A stretch of DNA of 31,590 nucleotides, from assembly GCA_020441605.1 (NCBI GenBank), contig JAGRLX010000197.1, positions 1-31,590 of the forward strand. Reading direction: 5' to 3'. The position numbers and the translations under genes were made by a program. The notes beneath the pieces were generated by a model. The model had not been told where the DNA came from. It did not search any database and saw only the letters and a program-made list of their open reading frames with translations. Positions 15,258 through 23,434 of the stretch are shown one piece after another (position 1 is the stretch's first letter; each line of letters starts with the position of its first letter). This DNA is from Alphaproteobacteria bacterium. Lineage in GTDB: Bacteria; Pseudomonadota; Alphaproteobacteria; Rhizobiales; Aestuariivirgaceae.

Positions 15258-16790
15258 ATGAATAATCTTTCGAGACGCCAGGTCTTGCAGCTCGGTGCCG
15301 CCGGTCTGCTGCTGGGCAACGGATTAACGATCAGCGCGGCCCATGCAGAAGGCGACACAGTCACCATCGCCTACAATGTCAATCTCCCGTCCTGGGATCC
15401 GACGACCGGCCTCTCGGCAGTCAACCCGACCATCCAGTCGATCTATCGTTCGGTCTTTGATCAATTCATCGGCCAGAAGCCGACACTCGAATTTCAGCCA
15501 GGACTTCTGACCGAATGGGGCTGGAGCGATGACAAGAAGCAGGTCTATATGGTCGCACGCGAAGGCGTGAAATGGCATGATGGGACGCCATTCTCTGCCG
15601 AGGACATCGTGTGGTCGCTCGAGCGCGCCGGCAAGATGGATGGCGGCAACCCGATCGCCTTCATCTGGTCGAAGATCGGGAACTTCAAGATCGACGGCAA
15701 CAGGATTACCGCGGATGTGCTGTCCTTCGAGCCGACGCTGTTCAAATGGATGGCCTTCCTGACCGGCTATGTGATGCCGAAGGCCTATTTCGAGAAGGTG
15801 GGCGCGGAAGGGTTTGAAGCGAGGCCTGTCGGCACCGGACCCTATATGGTCGACCAGTTCGAGCGCAACGCGTTCGTGCGCCTCAAGGCCAATCCCGACT
15901 ACTGGGGTGGCAAGCCGGCCTTCGGGACCGTCATCTACAAGTTCGTGCCCGATGCCACAAGCCGCGTTGCCGAAATCGAGTCCGGATCTTCGGATGTGAC
16001 GGTTGATGTGCCATTCGAGGAGTTCGACCGGTTGAAGGACAAGGAGGGGCTTACGGGAGTGGCCACCCCCATCTCTGATATCGGTATGATCTTCCTTAAC
16101 AACGTCGACGTCATGAACGACAAGAATGTGCGTATGGCGGCGGCCATGTCCATCGACAAGAAAGCCATCGTCGATAGGCTGTTGCGCGGCTATGCAACAC
16201 CGATCGACACGCTGGAGGCGCCGCAGTACACGGCCTTCGATCCGGACATCGTGGTACCCTACGATCCCGAGAAAGCGAAGGAACTTCTCAAGGCTTCCGG
16301 CTTTGGTCCCGACAATCCGGCGAAGTTCAAGATTCAGACCACCCGAGGCCTGAAGCCAAAGGACTATGAAATGGTCCAGGCCATCGTCGGCATGTGGCGC
16401 AAGGTCGGCATCGAGGCAGACATCGAGGTCTACGAAATCGCCAAGCACTACGAGTTGCGTGCCGCCGATCAACTGGCGCCGGCAGCCTTCTACAACTGGG
16501 GCAATGCCATCGGTGATCCGACGACATCGACTGGTTTTGCCATGTTCGGGCCGTCGCCGCACTCGGTCTGGAACACCGACGACCTGGACGGCATGATAGG
16601 TCCCCTGTGGGGCGAAGCCGACGAGGACAAGCGAATCGCTGGATGGAAGGCGGTGGACAAGTACATCGCCGAGAATGCCTATGTGATTCCGCTGATCCAA
16701 TATCAGCAGCCCATCCTGTTCAAGACCTCGATCAAGGTCACGCCGAATATCGCAGGCTCGCCGGAGCCCGCCCAGATGTCTCCGGCCTGA
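15258..16790 (+). CDS. ABC transporter substrate-binding protein, family 5 (peptide/opine/nickel type)
   Basis: 510 residues. The N-terminus NLSRRQVLQLGAAGLLL...AAHA has a twin arginine followed by a hydrophobic stretch and an AHA cleavage site near residue 30, so it is a periplasmic protein probably exported by Tat. The mature part has the SBP_bac_5 landmarks: YNVNLPSWDP, the lobe segment VKWHDGTPFSAEDIVWSLERA, GTGPYMVDQFERN, and RMAAAMSIDKKAI. ATG 15258 is preceded by AGGGAGG. It is the first gene of a five-gene importer. Family 5 proteins bind oligopeptides, dipeptides, opines, nickel-chelates or sugars; the ligand cannot be told from the sequence. Confidence 0.93.
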   Translation: MNNLSRRQVLQLGAAGLLLGNGLTISAAHAEGDTVTIAYNVNLPSWDPTTGLSAVNPTIQSIYRSVFDQFIGQKPTLEFQPGLLTEWGWSDDKKQVYMVAREGVKWHDGTPFSAEDIVWSLERAGKMDGGNPIAFIWSKIGNFKIDGNRITADVLSFEPTLFKWMAFLTGYVMPKAYFEKVGAEGFEARPVGTGPYMVDQFERNAFVRLKANPDYWGGKPAFGTVIYKFVPDATSRVAEIESGSSDVTVDVPFEEFDRLKDKEGLTGVATPISDIGMIFLNNVDVMNDKNVRMAAAMSIDKKAIVDRLLRGYATPIDTLEAPQYTAFDPDIVVPYDPEKAKELLKASGFGPDNPAKFKIQTTRGLKPKDYEMVQAIVGMWRKVGIEADIEVYEIAKHYELRAADQLAPAAFYNWGNAIGDPTTSTGFAMFGPSPHSVWNTDDLDGMIGPLWGEADEDKRIAGWKAVDKYIAENAYVIPLIQYQQPILFKTSIKVTPNIAGSPEPAQMSPA

Positions 16791-16804
16791 TGGCAACAGT
16801 CCAC

Positions 16805-16827
16805 ATGGCAGGCCGCAGGCCTGCCAT
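16805..16827 (+). terminator. Strong hairpin after the binding-protein gene (attenuator or mRNA stabiliser)
   Basis: ATGGCAGGCC (16805-16814), GCA loop, GGCCTGCCAT (16818-16827): a perfect ten-base-pair stem, starting 14 bases after the stop. There is no following T run, so it is not a classical full terminator. Such hairpins after binding-protein genes commonly protect the upstream mRNA from 3' decay and lower downstream expression, giving excess binding protein over permease. Confidence 0.6.
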
Positions 16828-16896
16828 CTGGCGGCCAAGGGTGGCGAAGCCGCGACATGGCCCGGCACGGTGGACCGGAAAGGGTATTGCGCCGCG

Positions 16897-17904
16897 ATGC
16901 CGCTTTCCGTGATCGTCTCGCGAGCCGTTTCGGCCATCGTCACCCTGTTTGGCGTCATGGTGATCGTCTTTGTGCTGGTGCGCGTCGTGCCCGGGGACCC
17001 GGTCTCCATGATGATTGCGCCCGGGGCGACGGAAGCCGACATCGCGGCCCTGCGCGCCCGCTATGGCCTAGATCTGCCCATTTTCCAGCAGTTTCTCGTC
17101 TGGCTCGGTCAGGTGGCGGGCGGCAATTTCGGCATTTCCATATCCTTGAAGCAGAACGTCCTCGGCATCATCCTCGACCGGCTGCCGGCGACACTTGAGC
17201 TTGCCGTCCTGTCGCTCGGACTGGCCATTGTCTGGGGTGTCTTCATCGCGCTGCTGTCGACGGCATGGCGGGGCACGCTCTTCGAGCGCTTCGTCGACAG
17301 TTTTAATGGCGTGATGCTGGCCGTGCCGGACTTCATCTGGGGACTGACCTTTGTGCTCGTTCTTGGTGTTCTGATCCCGCTCTTCCCCATTTCAGGCCGA
17401 AGCAACCCTGCCATAGATGCCGGCCTCTATACCCAGTTCTTTCTTCTGGAGGGCCTGCTGCGCGGCCATCTGGTGTTCGTCTGGGATGTGTTGAAGCACA
17501 TGATACTCCCGGCCCTCACCATGGCATTTCCGTTGGCGGCGGTGATCGGCCGGGTATTGAAGAACACCATGATGGACGTCATGGTCCAGGACTACATTCT
17601 CCTTGCACGCATCAAGGGGCTTTCGTCGCTGCGCATCCTTCTGCAGGAGGCCCTGCGCAATGCCGCCGTGCCGGCCCTTGCGCTCACGGGAGTTCAGTTT
17701 ACCTTCCTGATCGGTGGCACGGTGATCACCGAACGGATATTTTCCTATCCCGGCATCGGCAATCTCGCCATCGACGCGGTGATCAATCGCGACCTGCCCC
17801 TCATTCAGGGACTAGTGCTCACCTTCGGTTCCATATTCATCGTCGTCAACATGGCCGTCGACGCCATGACGGCCTGGCTCAATCCGAGGCTTCGCCATGC
17901 CTAG
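16897..17904 (+). CDS. ABC transporter permease, DppB-type
   Basis: 335 residues with about six membrane helices: one near residues 5-25 (IVSRAVSAIVTLFGVMVIVFVLVRVVPGDP) and others in the central and C-terminal parts. The cytoplasmic EAA loop reads DYILLARIKGLSSLRILLQEALRNA, the coupling site for the ATPases. VVPGDP near the first helix is typical of the DppB/OppB group. I chose ATG 16897; GGAAAGGG lies 13 bases upstream, and a GTG at 16870 is an alternative adding nine residues. It follows the binding-protein gene after a hairpin and overlaps the next permease by eight bases. Confidence 0.93.
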   Translation: MPLSVIVSRAVSAIVTLFGVMVIVFVLVRVVPGDPVSMMIAPGATEADIAALRARYGLDLPIFQQFLVWLGQVAGGNFGISISLKQNVLGIILDRLPATLELAVLSLGLAIVWGVFIALLSTAWRGTLFERFVDSFNGVMLAVPDFIWGLTFVLVLGVLIPLFPISGRSNPAIDAGLYTQFFLLEGLLRGHLVFVWDVLKHMILPALTMAFPLAAVIGRVLKNTMMDVMVQDYILLARIKGLSSLRILLQEALRNAAVPALALTGVQFTFLIGGTVITERIFSYPGIGNLAIDAVINRDLPLIQGLVLTFGSIFIVVNMAVDAMTAWLNPRLRHA

Positions 17905-18712
17905 GGACCTGCGCATCTGGCTCGGCGGGGGATTCATCCTTCTACTGATCGTCGCTGCCTTGTTCGCTCCGCTGCTGGCGCCGTTCGACCCTCTGGAGCA
18001 GGACCTGATGCTCGCAACTGCCGCACCAGGCCAGGAGGCAGGCCATGTGTTTGGGACCGACAGCCTTGGGCGGGACGTTCTCTCGCGTCTGATCCATGCC
18101 TGCCGGATTGCGCTCGTCGTGGCGTTCGTCGCGGCCACGCTCGCCTGCGTTCTGGGCACGGCACTCGGCTTGATTGCGGGGTATTTTGGCGGACTCGCTG
18201 AAACCATCGTGTCGCGGTTGATTGACATATGGATGGCCTTCCCGCCCGTCCTGCTATCCATCCTGCTTGTTGCCGTGATGGGTTCCGGACTGCACTCGGT
18301 GATCATCGCGATCGTCGTGATCGATTGGACGCGCTTTGCCCGCGTGGTGCGTGCCGAAACGCAGCAGCAGGCGAAGCTCGAATATGTCGAAGCGGCGATG
18401 GCGCTGGGCATGAGCCGCTGGGCCAGCCTGCTTCGCGAAGTGCTGCCGAACGTGCTGCCAGTGGTTCTGGTGCTTCTCTCCCTCGAGATGGGGATCGCCG
18501 TGATCGTGGAAGCCATCCTGTCCTTCGTGGGGCTTTCGGTCGCTTCGGATACGCCAACCTGGGGCGGCATGATCGCCGAGGGTCGCCAGATCATCTACCA
18601 GGCCTGGTGGGTGTTGGTCTTTCCCCTTGTTGCGCTCTTTCTCACTGTGCTGGCCTTCAACCAACTCGGAGACGGATTGCGCCAATGGCTCGATCCCATG
18701 ATGAAGCGATGA
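17897..18712 (+). CDS. ABC transporter permease, DppC-type
   Basis: 271 residues. An N-terminal membrane helix (IWLGGGFILLLIVAALFAPLLAPFDP) is followed by the DppC landmark HVFGTDSLGRDVLSRLIHACRIAL. The EAA loop is QQAKLEYVEAAMALGMSRWASLLREVLPNVLP. About five or six helices in all. It pairs with the preceding permease to form the inner-membrane channel. It overlaps the previous gene by eight bases and the next by four (ATGA), so the operon is translationally coupled. Confidence 0.93.
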   Translation: MPRDLRIWLGGGFILLLIVAALFAPLLAPFDPLEQDLMLATAAPGQEAGHVFGTDSLGRDVLSRLIHACRIALVVAFVAATLACVLGTALGLIAGYFGGLAETIVSRLIDIWMAFPPVLLSILLVAVMGSGLHSVIIAIVVIDWTRFARVVRAETQQQAKLEYVEAAMALGMSRWASLLREVLPNVLPVVLVLLSLEMGIAVIVEAILSFVGLSVASDTPTWGGMIAEGRQIIYQAWWVLVFPLVALFLTVLAFNQLGDGLRQWLDPMMKR

Positions 18713-19560
18713 CACCAGTGGTGGAAGTCCGTGATCTATCGGCCCGGTCCGCTGTGGGCCCGGTTCTGCGCGGCGTTTCACTGACCGTCGCAGCGGGCGA
18801 GGTGATGGCGCTGGTCGGCGAAAGTGGGGCTGGAAAGTCGACCATCGCCAAGGCGGTCCTGGGCATTCTGCCGCCAGGTATCGAGATTACGGGCGGTGAG
18901 ATCCGGTTCGAGGGCGACAACCTGCTCAACTTGCCGCCACAACGCAGGCGCGCCCTTCTCGGAACCCGTATCGCGCTTATCCCCCAGGATCCGCTGACGT
19001 CGCTCAACCCGGCACGCCGCATAGGCGATCAGCTCACAGATGGTTTGCGGCTGCGCGCCGGTTTGAGCCGCGCTGCCGCCCGCCGTCGGGCCCTGGAGCT
19101 CTTGGATGGGGTTCACATTCGCGATCCCGAGGCCGTGCTTCGGCAATATCCCCATGAACTGTCGGGTGGCATGCGTCAACGGGTGCTGATCGTCCAGGCC
19201 TTTTCATTGAACCCTCAGGTGATCATCGCGGATGAGCCGACCACGGCGCTGGACGTGACGGTACAGAAGCAGGTGCTGCGCCTGATCCGCCAACTGCAGC
19301 GCGATCATGGCACCACGCTGCTTTTCGTGACCCACGATCTGGGTGTCGTTGCCCAGATCAGCGATCGCATGACCGTTCTCTATGGCGGCAAGGTTCTGGA
19401 GCAGGGATTGAGCGCGGACGTGCTGCATCGGCCATCTCACCCGTACACGCAGGCCTTGCTGGCCGCCAATCCACGCTACGATCGGCCAGACCAAGAGATC
19501 AGGCCTGTGCCTGAATCGCTGATTGCACAGCTCAGGCGGGAAATATCCGGTACATGTTGA
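18709..19560 (+). CDS. ABC transporter ATP-binding protein, DppD-type (short form)
   Basis: 283 residues. Walker A GESGAGKST at 37-45, Q-loop LIPQDPLTSLNP, signature LSGGMRQRV, Walker B VIIADEPTTALD and H-loop FVTHDLGVV are all present, so it should hydrolyse ATP. It stops at about the residue where DppD proteins usually enter the cysteine-rich oligopeptide C-terminal segment; only NPRYDRPDQEIRPVPESL of that region remains. The ATG at 18709 overlaps the previous stop (ATGA). It is likely a heterodimer partner of the next gene. Confidence 0.92.
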   Translation: MTPVVEVRDLSARSAVGPVLRGVSLTVAAGEVMALVGESGAGKSTIAKAVLGILPPGIEITGGEIRFEGDNLLNLPPQRRRALLGTRIALIPQDPLTSLNPARRIGDQLTDGLRLRAGLSRAAARRRALELLDGVHIRDPEAVLRQYPHELSGGMRQRVLIVQAFSLNPQVIIADEPTTALDVTVQKQVLRLIRQLQRDHGTTLLFVTHDLGVVAQISDRMTVLYGGKVLEQGLSADVLHRPSHPYTQALLAANPRYDRPDQEIRPVPESLIAQLRREISGTC

Positions 19561-20354
19561 TCGAAGCCCGCAATATCTCGCTCGACGTGCCCGACATGGG
19601 CCATCAGGTCTTGTTCGGTCATCGTCGAAAGAAGAGGATTCTGCACAACGTCTCGCTCGCAATTGCGCGGAGAGAGACGGTCGGCATCGTCGGTGAGTCG
19701 GGCTCCGGAAAGACGTCCCTCGGACGGACGCTCATACGTCTCTACGAGCCGAGCGAAGGCGAGTTGATGTTCGATGGGCAGGACATCACCCATATCTCGC
19801 AGGCGGCTTTGAAACCCCTGCGCCGGCGGTTCCAGATGATCTTTCAGGACCCGCAGTCGTCGCTCAATCCGCGCCATACGATCCGGGCGATCCTGTCCGG
19901 CGCGCTGCGGCTCCATGGACTGGAAGCCGGAGAGCCGGAACTGACCGCCATTCTCGACCACGTCGGACTTCCGTCACTCACCCTCGGGCGATATCCTCAT
20001 CAATTGTCGGGAGGCCAGAGGCAACGGGTCGGCATCGCCCGCGCCATCGCGCTGAAGCCGGATTTCGTGGTGGCCGACGAAATCGTCTCGGGTCTGGACG
20101 TTTCCACTCAGGCGCAGGTCCTCGATCTTCTCAAGGGCTTGCGGGCCGAATTCGGCCTCGCTCTGGCCTTCATCAGCCATGACCTCTCGGTGATCCGCCA
20201 TCTTTGCGATCGCATCGTCATCATGCAGGCCGGAGAAATCGTGGAGACCGGCAGCGCCACGGAGATATTTGGATCGCCAAGCACTGCGTACACGAAGGCA
20301 CTGATCAACGCGATCCCGCTACCGGAACCGGACCCGAATTGGCTGAGTGCGTAG
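19554..20354 (+). CDS. ABC transporter ATP-binding protein, DppF-type (short form)
   Basis: 266 residues. Walker A GESGSGKTS at 47-55, Q-loop MIFQDPQSSLNP, signature LSGGQRQRVGIARAIALKP, Walker B FVVADEIVSGLD and H-loop FISHDLSVI. The residue after the Walker B Glu is Ile instead of Pro (DEIVS), a mild variant. Like its partner it lacks the usual C-terminal cysteine-rich extension and ends at LPEPDPNWLSA. It overlaps the preceding gene by seven bases and is the last gene of the importer. Confidence 0.92.
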   Translation: MLIEARNISLDVPDMGHQVLFGHRRKKRILHNVSLAIARRETVGIVGESGSGKTSLGRTLIRLYEPSEGELMFDGQDITHISQAALKPLRRRFQMIFQDPQSSLNPRHTIRAILSGALRLHGLEAGEPELTAILDHVGLPSLTLGRYPHQLSGGQRQRVGIARAIALKPDFVVADEIVSGLDVSTQAQVLDLLKGLRAEFGLALAFISHDLSVIRHLCDRIVIMQAGEIVETGSATEIFGSPSTAYTKALINAIPLPEPDPNWLSA

Positions 20355-20391
20355 GGCCGAGACCACAACTGTCAAAGACTGGCGGGTCCGT

Positions 20392-20410
20392 CGTCGCCGC
20401 GTGAGCGACG
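20392..20410 (+). terminator. Possible terminator stem after the ABC operon
   Basis: CGTCGC (20392-20397) and GCGACG (20405-20410) form a six-base-pair GC-rich stem with a seven-base loop, 37 bases after the last ABC gene; GCCC-AA-GGGC follows within a few bases. No T run is present, so intrinsic termination is uncertain. The rest of the 175-base gap to the next gene shows nothing else. Confidence 0.3.
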
Positions 20411-20529
20411 CCCTGCCCAAGGGCGATCCGCCTTGCGGTCTATGACAACGATATGTGTGGATGGCGCCGCGGACGGGCAGTCGCAACTCCTTCCGCGTGC
20501 CAGATCGTTTGCTGCTCTACCTCGATGCC

Positions 20530-20907
20530 TCACTCATCGTCATCAAATTCGCCATGATCATTTTCACCGTCGTCGTCGTAGTCATTGCTCCTGCACTTGA
20601 CATATCGCATGACGGTGCAGGACAGCTTGCAGGTGCCGCCATCGCCGAGCCGCTTGGTCTTGAAGGTCCCGGTCTTGTTGACCGCATCATAGTCAACGGC
20701 GAAGTCGAAGCCCTTGCGCCTGCAAAACGCATTCGCCTGCTTTCTGGACTTGCACGGGCCGGGCCATGAGTAACACCCGTCAAGCAGACGGCTCTTTACC
20801 ATCGGGTCTCTAAATGTCTTGGTGTAGGCCTCCGCTGGCGCCGCATGGCCAAGCACTAGTCCAAAAACAGCAATTGCGAGTACGGTCAATACCTTGCGAA
20901 ATTCCAT
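20530..20907 (-). CDS. Small secreted six-cysteine protein with acidic tail, function unknown
   Basis: 125 residues. Residues 1-27 are a clear Sec signal peptide ending AEA. The mature part has six cysteines at 45, 52, 62, 93, 97 and 105 (spacing x6, x9, x30, x3, x7), suggesting three disulfides in the periplasm or outside the cell. The last 18 residues are nearly all Asp, Glu, Asn and Gly (DYDDDGENDHG); the DxDxDG order resembles a calcium-binding loop. The start ATG at 20907 is preceded by CCGGAGAG. I do not recognise the family. It is isolated between the ABC operon and the aldo/keto reductase gene and has its own 192-base upstream region. The opposite-strand open frame here lacks these features. 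Confidence 0.75.
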   Translation of the reverse strand: MEFRKVLTVLAIAVFGLVLGHAAPAEAYTKTFRDPMVKSRLLDGCYSWPGPCKSRKQANAFCRRKGFDFAVDYDAVNKTGTFKTKRLGDGGTCKLSCTVMRYVKCRSNDYDDDGENDHGEFDDDE

Positions 20908-21099
20908 CGCTCTCTCCGGTTTTCTTCACCACAAGGGTGTGTTGCCTTGAGCCCCCTGCGAATGCGTGTGCAAGTTACCGCACGTCACTCAACCGGAACG
21001 CTAGCCTGCTGCCTGTTTTGGGGTCAAGGGCTTTGTCGGGTGGATGGTAACGTTCGCGCGGGCTGGCATCAATCCGTTGCACTCCGCCTGGCGGCACAC

Positions 21100-22077
21100 T
21101 TATCCAGGCAGATAGTCGCGTGTCGCTTCCGGATCGTCACGCGTGAAAACCAAGCTCTCGAGTTCATCCCACGCAGCCTGCGGAATGGCATGTTGGCTCC
21201 ACGCGATGGTCTGCGCGATCCGCTCGGGCTTGCTGATTCCGCAGACCGTGGATGTGACACGCCGGTCGCGCATCGAGAATTGCAGCGCCGCAGCCCCGGG
21301 TGGGATATCGTACTTCGCACAGATCCTCTCGACCTCGAAAACCGGTCGAAGCATCTCTGGCGTCGCCTCCTGATAGACGTAGCGGGCATGGGAAGCCGAT
21401 CCCTTGGCCAGCACGCCGCCGGCATAGGGTGCAGCGTTGAGCACCGCGGTGCCCTTGCTAATGGCGAGGTCCATCATCTCTTCGGCATTGCGATTGACCA
21501 GGGTGAAGCGATTGTGGGTGATGAGGGCGTCGAAATCCCAATCGCGCAACAACGGAATCATGATGTCCACCCGACCCGCCGCCAGCCCCACGGCATCTGC
21601 CAATCCCTCTTCCTTCATGCGGAAAAGCTCGGCGATCGCACCATTCGGATCTGTGACTTCAGACAACGAGCGGCCATGCTCCGGATCATGCAAATGCAGA
21701 AGCTGAATGCGATCGACATTCAGGGCCCTGAGGCTCTCCTCGATCGACCTGCGGGCCTGCGCGCCATCGAAGCGGCCACTATCCATGTCGCGGTCGAGCT
21801 TGCTGGAGATCACGAAACCCTTTGGCAATCCGCCCCTTTCGCGGATGACTTCGCCGATACGCGTCTCGCTGCGGCCAAATCCATAGTTCCGCGACGTATC
21901 GAGAAAATTCACCGGGCTGTCGAAAATCGCGCGCACCGTGGCCCGGCCCTGCTCCTCCGTGACGCCGTATCCATAGGTGTCTGGCATGTTGCCGATGGGC
22001 GCAAGACCGAAGCACAGCGGGCTGACGGCAAGGCTGGTTCTCCCCAGTTGGACACGGGCCAGAGGATCTGCATGCAT
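21100..22077 (-). CDS. Aldo/keto reductase, D-threo-aldose 1-dehydrogenase-like
   Basis: 325 residues forming a TIM barrel. The catalytic tetrad is visible: Asp60 and Tyr65 (FLDTSRNYGFGRSE), Lys93 (ISSKL), and His128 or His130 (QLLHLHDPEH). The N-terminal LGRTSLAVSPLCFGLAPIGN is typical of the NAD(P)-dependent aldose/fucose dehydrogenase and pyridoxal 4-dehydrogenase subgroup. AAGGAGAGG lies upstream of the ATG at 22077. It oxidises a sugar hemiacetal or reduces an aldehyde; the substrate is not readable. It is separated by 169 bases from the Gfo/Idh/MocA gene on the same strand, in a gap that contains a TTCGC/GCGAA inverted pair but no clear promoter. Confidence 0.9.
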   Translation of the reverse strand: MHADPLARVQLGRTSLAVSPLCFGLAPIGNMPDTYGYGVTEEQGRATVRAIFDSPVNFLDTSRNYGFGRSETRIGEVIRERGGLPKGFVISSKLDRDMDSGRFDGAQARRSIEESLRALNVDRIQLLHLHDPEHGRSLSEVTDPNGAIAELFRMKEEGLADAVGLAAGRVDIMIPLLRDWDFDALITHNRFTLVNRNAEEMMDLAISKGTAVLNAAPYAGGVLAKGSASHARYVYQEATPEMLRPVFEVERICAKYDIPPGAAALQFSMRDRRVTSTVCGISKPERIAQTIAWSQHAIPQAAWDELESLVFTRDDPEATRDYLPG

Positions 22078-22246
22078 GGGTAACCTACCTCTCCTTGATT
22101 GATTGTCCCGGACGCTGGCCCGGTACGCGAATGCTGGAGTGCATCATGCCACTCTCTTTCGGTCCGGTCGACAGGTCTCGACGAAGAATGACAGTCTGGG
22201 CATGACTTTCGCGCGGTTAAGGCGAATGGCCACGGCACGACGGGCA

Positions 22247-23317
22247 TCAGAGCGGGATAGAACGTCCTGCCCGCGCCGATTCTTCGGCTGCAAGTGCGAA
22301 CCGCAGGATCTCCCGCCCCTCTTCACCCGTGAGCTTCACCGGCAGGCCTTCACGCAAAGCCTTGAGATGGTAGCGTGTCGAATGGATGAAGCTCCACTCC
22401 CATCCCGTGTCCATCACCGTGTAGGACGTGAGCACGCCATCGCGGTAAAGCTGGACGGGTGGAATTTCCCCAAGTTTGCCATGGCCCTGATTGATCCAAA
22501 TGATGCCCTGTGTTCCGGTAATCTCCACCTTGTCGTCTTGCGGGTAATGGCGGGTCTCGATCAGGAGATCCTTGGAATAGACGACCTCCAGATTGCCATA
22601 GCGGTTGCCTGGAAAACGGAACGAGATCATCGCCGGCGCGTCGAACACATAGCCATCCGCTGCGGTCGTGTGGGAAATCCAGGCATGAACCTCCTCGGCT
22701 CGGCCCATGAAGTGCCAGGCCAGGGCAAATTTGTGGTGGCCGTCGTCGAAGACCAGTGGCCCGCCTCCGGATTGGTGTCGCTGCTGCCGCCATGCCGATG
22801 CACCTTCCGGAATCTTCCATGCGGTCTTGCTGGTTCCGGCCGTGGTCTTGATGCGGATGGTGAGGGGCTCGCCGATGGCACCACTGTCGACGAGTTCCTT
22901 GGCTTTCATCACGGGAGGATAGAAGATGAAGTTCTCGAACACGCGGAACGGCGCGCTTGACTGTTTTGCGGCATCGATGACGGCATCCGCTTCGGCGACA
23001 TCGAGGCACATGGGCTTCTGCAGCGATACGGCCTTTCCGGCCGCAATCGCGGCGAGCGCCGCTGGCTTGTGCAAGTGATGCGGCAGCAGGATGTCGACGA
23101 GATCGACATCGGTGCGCTTGAGGAGCTCCGACATGTCGTCGGTTATGAACACGTCTGCGAGACCCCATGCGGCGGCACGCTGCCGGGCGAGTTTCATGTC
23201 CCGGTCGCAAAGCGCCACGATCCGAGCCTTGGGATCATTCAGATATTCGATGGCGTGGAGGTCCGAGATGCGGCCCGTGCCGATAATGCCGACGCCGATA
23301 TTGTCGTAGATCTTCAT
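22247..23317 (-). CDS. Gfo/Idh/MocA-family oxidoreductase
   Basis: 356 residues. Rossmann motif VGIIGTGRIS at about 9-18, then VALCDRD for the NAD ribose. The catalytic EKP motif reads QKP (100-102): the lysine is kept, the preceding Glu is Gln. The second catalytic block is FDDGHHKFALAWHFMG, with Asp and His in the usual positions. It should oxidise a sugar, inositol or related cyclic alcohol with NAD(P). It is in the minus-strand run with the SDR and the glutamine synthetase-like gene, 117 bases after the SDR stop. GAGG sits about nine bases before its ATG. Confidence 0.9.
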   Translation of the reverse strand: MKIYDNIGVGIIGTGRISDLHAIEYLNDPKARIVALCDRDMKLARQRAAAWGLADVFITDDMSELLKRTDVDLVDILLPHHLHKPAALAAIAAGKAVSLQKPMCLDVAEADAVIDAAKQSSAPFRVFENFIFYPPVMKAKELVDSGAIGEPLTIRIKTTAGTSKTAWKIPEGASAWRQQRHQSGGGPLVFDDGHHKFALAWHFMGRAEEVHAWISHTTAADGYVFDAPAMISFRFPGNRYGNLEVVYSKDLLIETRHYPQDDKVEITGTQGIIWINQGHGKLGEIPPVQLYRDGVLTSYTVMDTGWEWSFIHSTRYHLKALREGLPVKLTGEEGREILRFALAAEESARAGRSIPL

Positions 23318-23434
23318 GTCACTGCCTCAATTGGGGGAGGGGGTGGTCATCTCTCGAATTTATCGTCTGTCCACGTGAGGACGGAATGGCGATCGTTCCT
23401 GTTGCGCGGACTCCGGTCTTATGGCCTCCGGATT

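Noticed and set aside
20455..20769. Plus-strand open frame opposite the secreted cysteine protein
   Set aside because: No ribosome-binding site or domain; the minus-strand frame has a signal peptide, ordered cysteines and a good ribosome-binding site.
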